Shown here: positions 62,906-64,000 of the stretch, piece after piece
Layout: each line of letters opens with the position of its first letter
Position numbering within the stretch: position 1 is the stretch's first letter
NCBI RefSeq assembly: GCF_900112265.1
Contig: NZ_FOLO01000019.1
Span: 1 to 64,000 of the forward strand
Reading direction: 5' to 3'
Origin: Pseudoalteromonas denitrificans DSM 6059
GTDB lineage: Bacteria; Pseudomonadota; Gammaproteobacteria; Enterobacterales; Alteromonadaceae
DNA: 64,000 nucleotides
Notes under the pieces: generated by a model
Told to the model about the DNA's origin: nothing
Database searches by the model: none
Seen by the model: only the letters and a program-made list of their open reading frames with translations
Made by a program: the position numbers and the translations under genes

Positions 62906-64000
62906 ATGCTATTTTTTCTCATCAGTAACGCTATTATTACAACACTTGTTTTAGTATTAAATCGTTTTAGCCATCAAAGCATTAACATCAAATTGTTTTT
63001 ATCCGTATTCAGTCTTACATGTTGGTTATTTCCTTTTACAATGATCAGAGACATATTAGCAAAAAACATCTCTATAGATATTCCCTGGACCACATCCACA
63101 GTAACCAGTATGACACCTAACATTGTGACTCCAGTTGATTTATCACTTATGCCAAAGGTATCACTAGATCAAATAATAATGATACTTGCTTTGATAGGCG
63201 CTTTATTTTTTATGATTCGAGTATACAAATACAATGTATGGGTTAATGCAATTAAGAATTCACCCAATGTAAAATTTATAACCAAGTATCGCAATATACC
63301 CGTTTATACATCAAACCAAATACACAATGCGATTTTAATGGGTTATAAAAAACCAAGTATTTGGCTAAACCCTTCACTTATTGACTCTGCTTATTACGAC
63401 ATGATTCTTGAACATGAAGCAACCCATGTAAAACATAGAGACAATTATATGATTTCATTTATGACCTGTATTCGAGCTATTTATTGGTGGAACCCGCTTA
63501 TTTATATTTTAACCAATAATTTAAAAGATCTTATTGAAGCCCGCTGCGACCAAAAATCGAGTGAATATTTTACCGAGGGAATATATCAAAAAAAATTAAT
63601 CGCATTGATATTACTTAATACGCCTGTATCTCAAACAGGATTTTCCAGTGCAGTTATAAGTAAAAACTCAAATATCAGACGATTAAAATTATTTAAGGAA
63701 AAACAAACCATGAGTTCATTTTCAAAATCAATGACCCTATTATTTATTACATTAGTAATCAGTATTTTAACTATACCAATATCCACCTTCAACGCAGCAG
63801 CACATAGCAGTAAAAATATAGAACAATATACAGGTGCACAAGTTGAACTTGAAATAACAATTAACCAGACAAAATCAACCAACAATGCAGTCAAAGGCAA
63901 TTGGGTAAGTGAAACAACGCTTTGGAGTGAATTTTCTAAAATTACAGTTTTAAAATTAAAAGAACGTTGGAGAGTTGAATTTATTACAAATCAAGTGGAT
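62906..64000 (+). CDS. BlaR1/MecR1-type M56 membrane metallopeptidase (partial)
   Basis: 365 codons are visible; the gene runs off the right edge. Membrane helices fill the N-terminal 110 residues. The zinc motif HEATH is at residues 170-174, and the downstream Glu is near 211 in IEARCDQ; a further membrane helix is near 270-290. These match peptidase M56 sensors that trigger BlaI-type repressor loss. No penicillin-binding sensor domain is visible yet, so the ligand may not be a beta-lactam. The gene starts 2 bases after its repressor. Confidence 0.9.
   Translation, partial: MLFFLISNAIITTLVLVLNRFSHQSINIKLFLSVFSLTCWLFPFTMIRDILAKNISIDIPWTTSTVTSMTPNIVTPVDLSLMPKVSLDQIIMILALIGALFFMIRVYKYNVWVNAIKNSPNVKFITKYRNIPVYTSNQIHNAILMGYKKPSIWLNPSLIDSAYYDMILEHEATHVKHRDNYMISFMTCIRAIYWWNPLIYILTNNLKDLIEARCDQKSSEYFTEGIYQKKLIALILLNTPVSQTGFSSAVISKNSNIRRLKLFKEKQTMSSFSKSMTLLFITLVISILTIPISTFNAAAHSSKNIEQYTGAQVELEITINQTKSTNNAVKGNWVSETTLWSEFSKITVLKLKERWRVEFITNQVD

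Noticed and set aside
1..64000. Prophage, integron or plasmid origin features
   Set aside because: No structural phage genes, integrase, attachment repeats, toxin-antitoxin cassettes or iteron-type repeats were recognised; only an IS end is mobile DNA.

Overview
The window is AT-rich, gene-dense DNA from a Gram-negative marine-type gammaproteobacterium. The order Alteromonadales (Colwelliaceae or Pseudoalteromonadaceae-like) is the best guess. This rests on the gene set: an assimilatory cysJIH operon, a second elongation factor G, msrPQ, folM-folE-folX, many secreted proteases with lipoprotein or GlyGly-CTERM-like sorting, an extracellular endonuclease I, cytochrome c', a Fur-controlled fumC and many two-component systems. 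It is chromosomal rather than phage or plasmid. The only clear mobile DNA is the 3' end of an IS5-type insertion sequence at the left edge.

Layout. Bases 1-8000 hold the IS end, an all-alpha dUTPase, several small hypothetical or secreted proteins, a two-domain VOC protein, a diiron ODP-like protein paired with a soluble MCP-like protein, and a secreted endonuclease I. Bases 8200-13750 hold glycerol kinase convergent with an operon of two periplasmic binding proteins (one GlpV-like) and a histidine kinase. Bases 14085-18454 are cysJIH. Bases 18600-30000 hold an Imm22-like protein, an EamA transporter, a lipoprotein built of 18-residue repeats, a hybrid histidine kinase, a sugar-phosphate mutarotase and a penicillin-acylase-family enzyme. 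Bases 30071-31438 encode an unusual YceH-NadE fusion, followed by a diguanylate cyclase and a TauE/SafE permease. Bases 33735-35428 are folM-folE-folX (tetrahydromonapterin synthesis). Bases 36450-40302 are two spondin_N proteins plus a response regulator and histidine kinase, preceded by an 11-bp-phased repeat array.

Bases 40391-46508 carry two large secreted peptidases (oligopeptidase B type and subtilisin type). Bases 46926-49207 carry cytochrome c' convergent with a cytochrome b561-type protein, then a glutathione peroxidase-OhrR pair. Bases 49391-54683 carry a YggN-type protein, a long palindrome with an orphan terminator, a histidine kinase-response regulator pair, and msrQ-msrP on the opposite strand. 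Two tRNA-Ser genes precede a second EF-G, which is followed by a decayed copy of its own 3' end. Bases 57856-60836 form a divergent locus with two Fur-box-like sites, driving a Cys-rich protein one way and a small protein plus fumC, a thioredoxin-fold protein and a VOC protein the other way. The right end has an M28 peptidase and a BlaI/BlaR1-like pair with tandem operators, cut by the window edge.

Best candidates for undescribed biology are the GlpV-like/SBP/histidine kinase operon without ABC transporter genes, the spondin_N pair with its own two-component system and phased operator, the YceH-NadE fusion, and the ODP/MCP-like pair. Functions are assigned from recognisable motifs only; no database search was run.
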